Assembly (NCBI GenBank): GCA_003152595.1
Contig: PMAM01000328.1
Location: 38,603-46,967 of the forward strand
Reading direction: 5' to 3'
Source: Acidobacterium sp.
GTDB lineage: Bacteria; Acidobacteriota; Terriglobia; Terriglobales; Acidobacteriaceae
DNA length: 8,365 bases
The translations under genes and the position numbers were made by a program. The notes under the pieces were generated by a model. The model had not been told where the DNA came from. It ran no database searches and was given only the letters and a program-made list of their open reading frames with translations. This document shows positions 7,317 through 8,365 of this stretch, piece by piece (the first letter of the stretch is position 1; the number at the start of each line of letters is the position of its first letter).

Positions 7317-8276
7317 CTACGCCCCGAGCCGAGCCAGCCGTCTGCGGTGCAGGTAGAGGTTCGCCAACGCGAAGTTTACGCACAGGCGCTGGTGGTTCTT
7401 GCTCAGCCCGCGGTATCGGGTCTTCTCGAATCCGAAGATGCGCTTCACGATCCGGAAGGGATGCTCGACCTTCGCTCTTACCCGGGCCTTGACCCGGTTC
7501 TTTGTCCGCTGTAACTGGTCCACATAGTCCTTATATCGGGTTCGGCGGCTGGTCATATCCTGGGCGTGCGGCGCAACCTGACGGATCATCTTGCTCTGCC
7601 CCTGATACCCGCCGTCGCCCCACACCTTGCGCTCCTCGCCATGCAGTAACTCCGGCAACATGTGCACATCGGCCACCGAGGCCGCCGTGGTGCACACCGA
7701 GTGCACGATGCCGGCCTTCGAGTCCACTCCGATGTGCGCCTTCATTCCGAAGTACCACTGGTTCCCCTTGCGCGTCTGATGCATCTCCGGATCGCGCTCT
7801 CCCTGCGCGTTCTTCGTCGAGGATGGCGCATGAATAATGGTGGCGTCCACAATGGTGCCGGTCGTGATGCGGATGCCCCGGCTGTCCAGATAACGGTTCA
7901 CGGTGTCGAGCATGGCCCCGCCCAGATCGTGCTTCTCCAGCAGGTGGCGGAACTGCAGGATGGTCGTCTCGTCCGGCGCCGGAGCTCGGCCCAGGTCCAC
8001 GCCCGCAAACCGCCGCAGCACCGGCGAGTCGTACAGCGCCTCTTCGGCCGCAGGATCGCTCAGGTTGAACCACTGCTGCAGAAAATGAATGCGCAGCATG
8101 ATGCCGAGGCCCATCGGCGGACGCCCGTTCTCTCCCTTCGGATAGTGCGGCCGAATCAGCGCTTCTAACTCGAACCACGGCACCACCCGCTCCATCTCTT
8201 CCAGAAACTGTTCCCGCCGTGTCTTCTTCCCGTATCTCTCGAACCCGCTCTGCGCCGCCAGACTCTGCTGTCTCAC
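7317..8276 (-). CDS. IS5-family DDE transposase
   Basis: This 319-residue transposase catalyses cut-and-paste movement of the surrounding element. It closely resembles the E. coli IS5 InsH protein from memory: GTIVDATIIHAPSSTKN, DPEMHQTRKGNQWYFGMKAH and VEHPFRIVKRIFGF are family hallmarks. The DDE triad is Asp144 (IVDATI), Asp221 (VWGDGGYQG) and Glu271 (KVEHPFR), all present. The frame extends to an ATG at 8310-8312 (331 residues). I favour the GTG at 8274-8276 because a GGAGG lies about 10 bases upstream and the product then begins like its relatives (MRQQSLAAQSGFERYGKK). There is no frameshift or internal stop. It is transcribed in the same direction as the gene it interrupts, so read-through into the truncated gene is possible. 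Confidence 0.95.
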   Translation of the reverse strand: MRQQSLAAQSGFERYGKKTRREQFLEEMERVVPWFELEALIRPHYPKGENGRPPMGLGIMLRIHFLQQWFNLSDPAAEEALYDSPVLRRFAGVDLGRAPAPDETTILQFRHLLEKHDLGGAMLDTVNRYLDSRGIRITTGTIVDATIIHAPSSTKNAQGERDPEMHQTRKGNQWYFGMKAHIGVDSKAGIVHSVCTTAASVADVHMLPELLHGEERKVWGDGGYQGQSKMIRQVAPHAQDMTSRRTRYKDYVDQLQRTKNRVKARVRAKVEHPFRIVKRIFGFEKTRYRGLSKNHQRLCVNFALANLYLHRRRLARLGA

Positions 8277-8325
8277 TCGTCTTCCGCCTCCACCAACCCA
8301 GGTTAATCCCATGGGCTGTGAACCG

Positions 8326-8345
8326 ACGAGTACTTCAGAGGTTCC
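8326..8345. repeat. Right terminal inverted repeat of the IS
   Basis: Read on the minus strand it begins GGAACCTCTGAAGTACTCGT and matches the left end at 14 of 20 positions. CTAG follows directly outside. Confidence 0.8.
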
Positions 8346-8349
8346 CTAG
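8346..8349. repeat. Right target-site duplication (CTAG) of the IS
   Basis: This is the second copy of CTAG, identical to 7177-7180. Confidence 0.85.
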
Positions 8350-8365
8350 TACTACTGTGTTATAA
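8346..8365 (-). pseudogene. Upstream remnant of the interrupted TPR-GreAB-C-PIN gene
   Basis: If the IS and one CTAG copy are removed, the minus strand reads TAT AAC ACA GTA GTA CTA GGC GCA GCC. That gives Y-N-T-V-V-L-G-A-A in the same frame as the large gene, with no stop. The coding region therefore continues past the right edge and the IS sits within it. Only about six codons are visible, so the inference rests on frame continuity. Confidence 0.6.

Larger units (their letters stand above)
7181..8345 (-). mobile_element. Complete IS5-family insertion sequence, 1165 bp
   Basis: The left end GGAAGCTCTGCGCAACCCGT (7181-7200) matches the inverted right end GGAACCTCTGAAGTACTCGT (8326-8345) at 14 of 20 positions, with 9 of the first 10 identical. 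Both ends abut a CTAG direct repeat. The single transposase gene fills most of the element and runs leftward. Length, GGAA-beginning ends and the YTAR target all fit the IS5 subgroup of the IS5 family. It lies inside the TPR-GreAB-C-PIN gene in the same orientation. The transposase is full-length with its key acidic residues present, so the copy may be active, and intact flanking repeats suggest recent insertion. Confidence 0.93.

Noticed and set aside
7531..8178. Second minus-strand frame inside the IS (215 codons).
   Set aside because: It is an out-of-frame shadow of the transposase and shows no -1 frameshift signal that would be needed to use it; the transposase is complete in one frame.

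Overview
The window looks like part of an integrated genomic island in a bacterium of moderate-to-high GC. The integrase resembles ones I associate with Acidobacteriota, but that is family recollection with no marker gene to confirm it. The centre of the left half is a 3' fragment of a tRNA-Asn(GTT) gene (948-997). It has no 5' half, so it is best read as an attachment-site scar rather than a working tRNA.

Left of the scar (1-947) is a two-gene leftward operon: a small excisionase-type HTH protein (561-803), then a small protein with two CxxC pairs (197-544). Right of the scar is a leftward integration module. An excisionase-like HTH protein (2342-2617) is followed by a tyrosine recombinase (1003-2280) whose stop codon lies 5 bases from the tRNA fragment. 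A regulatory region of about 310 bp rich in inverted repeats (2618-2926) separates this module from a rightward LysR-type regulator (2927-3880).

The main cargo is a very large leftward gene (4025-7180, continuing past the window). It encodes TPR-like helical repeats, a GreA/GreB C-terminal-like domain and a C-terminal PIN nuclease domain. This layout matches, from memory, a predicted conflict (defence) effector family. The gene is split by a complete IS5-family element (7181-8345) with terminal inverted repeats and a CTAG target duplication. The reading frame resumes beyond the element and runs off the right edge, so the insertion is inside the coding region and the protein has lost its N-terminus.

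Taken together: a tRNA-Asn-targeting island, probably in a tandem or composite array, carrying a regulator and a TPR-GreAB-C-PIN effector disrupted by a transposon.
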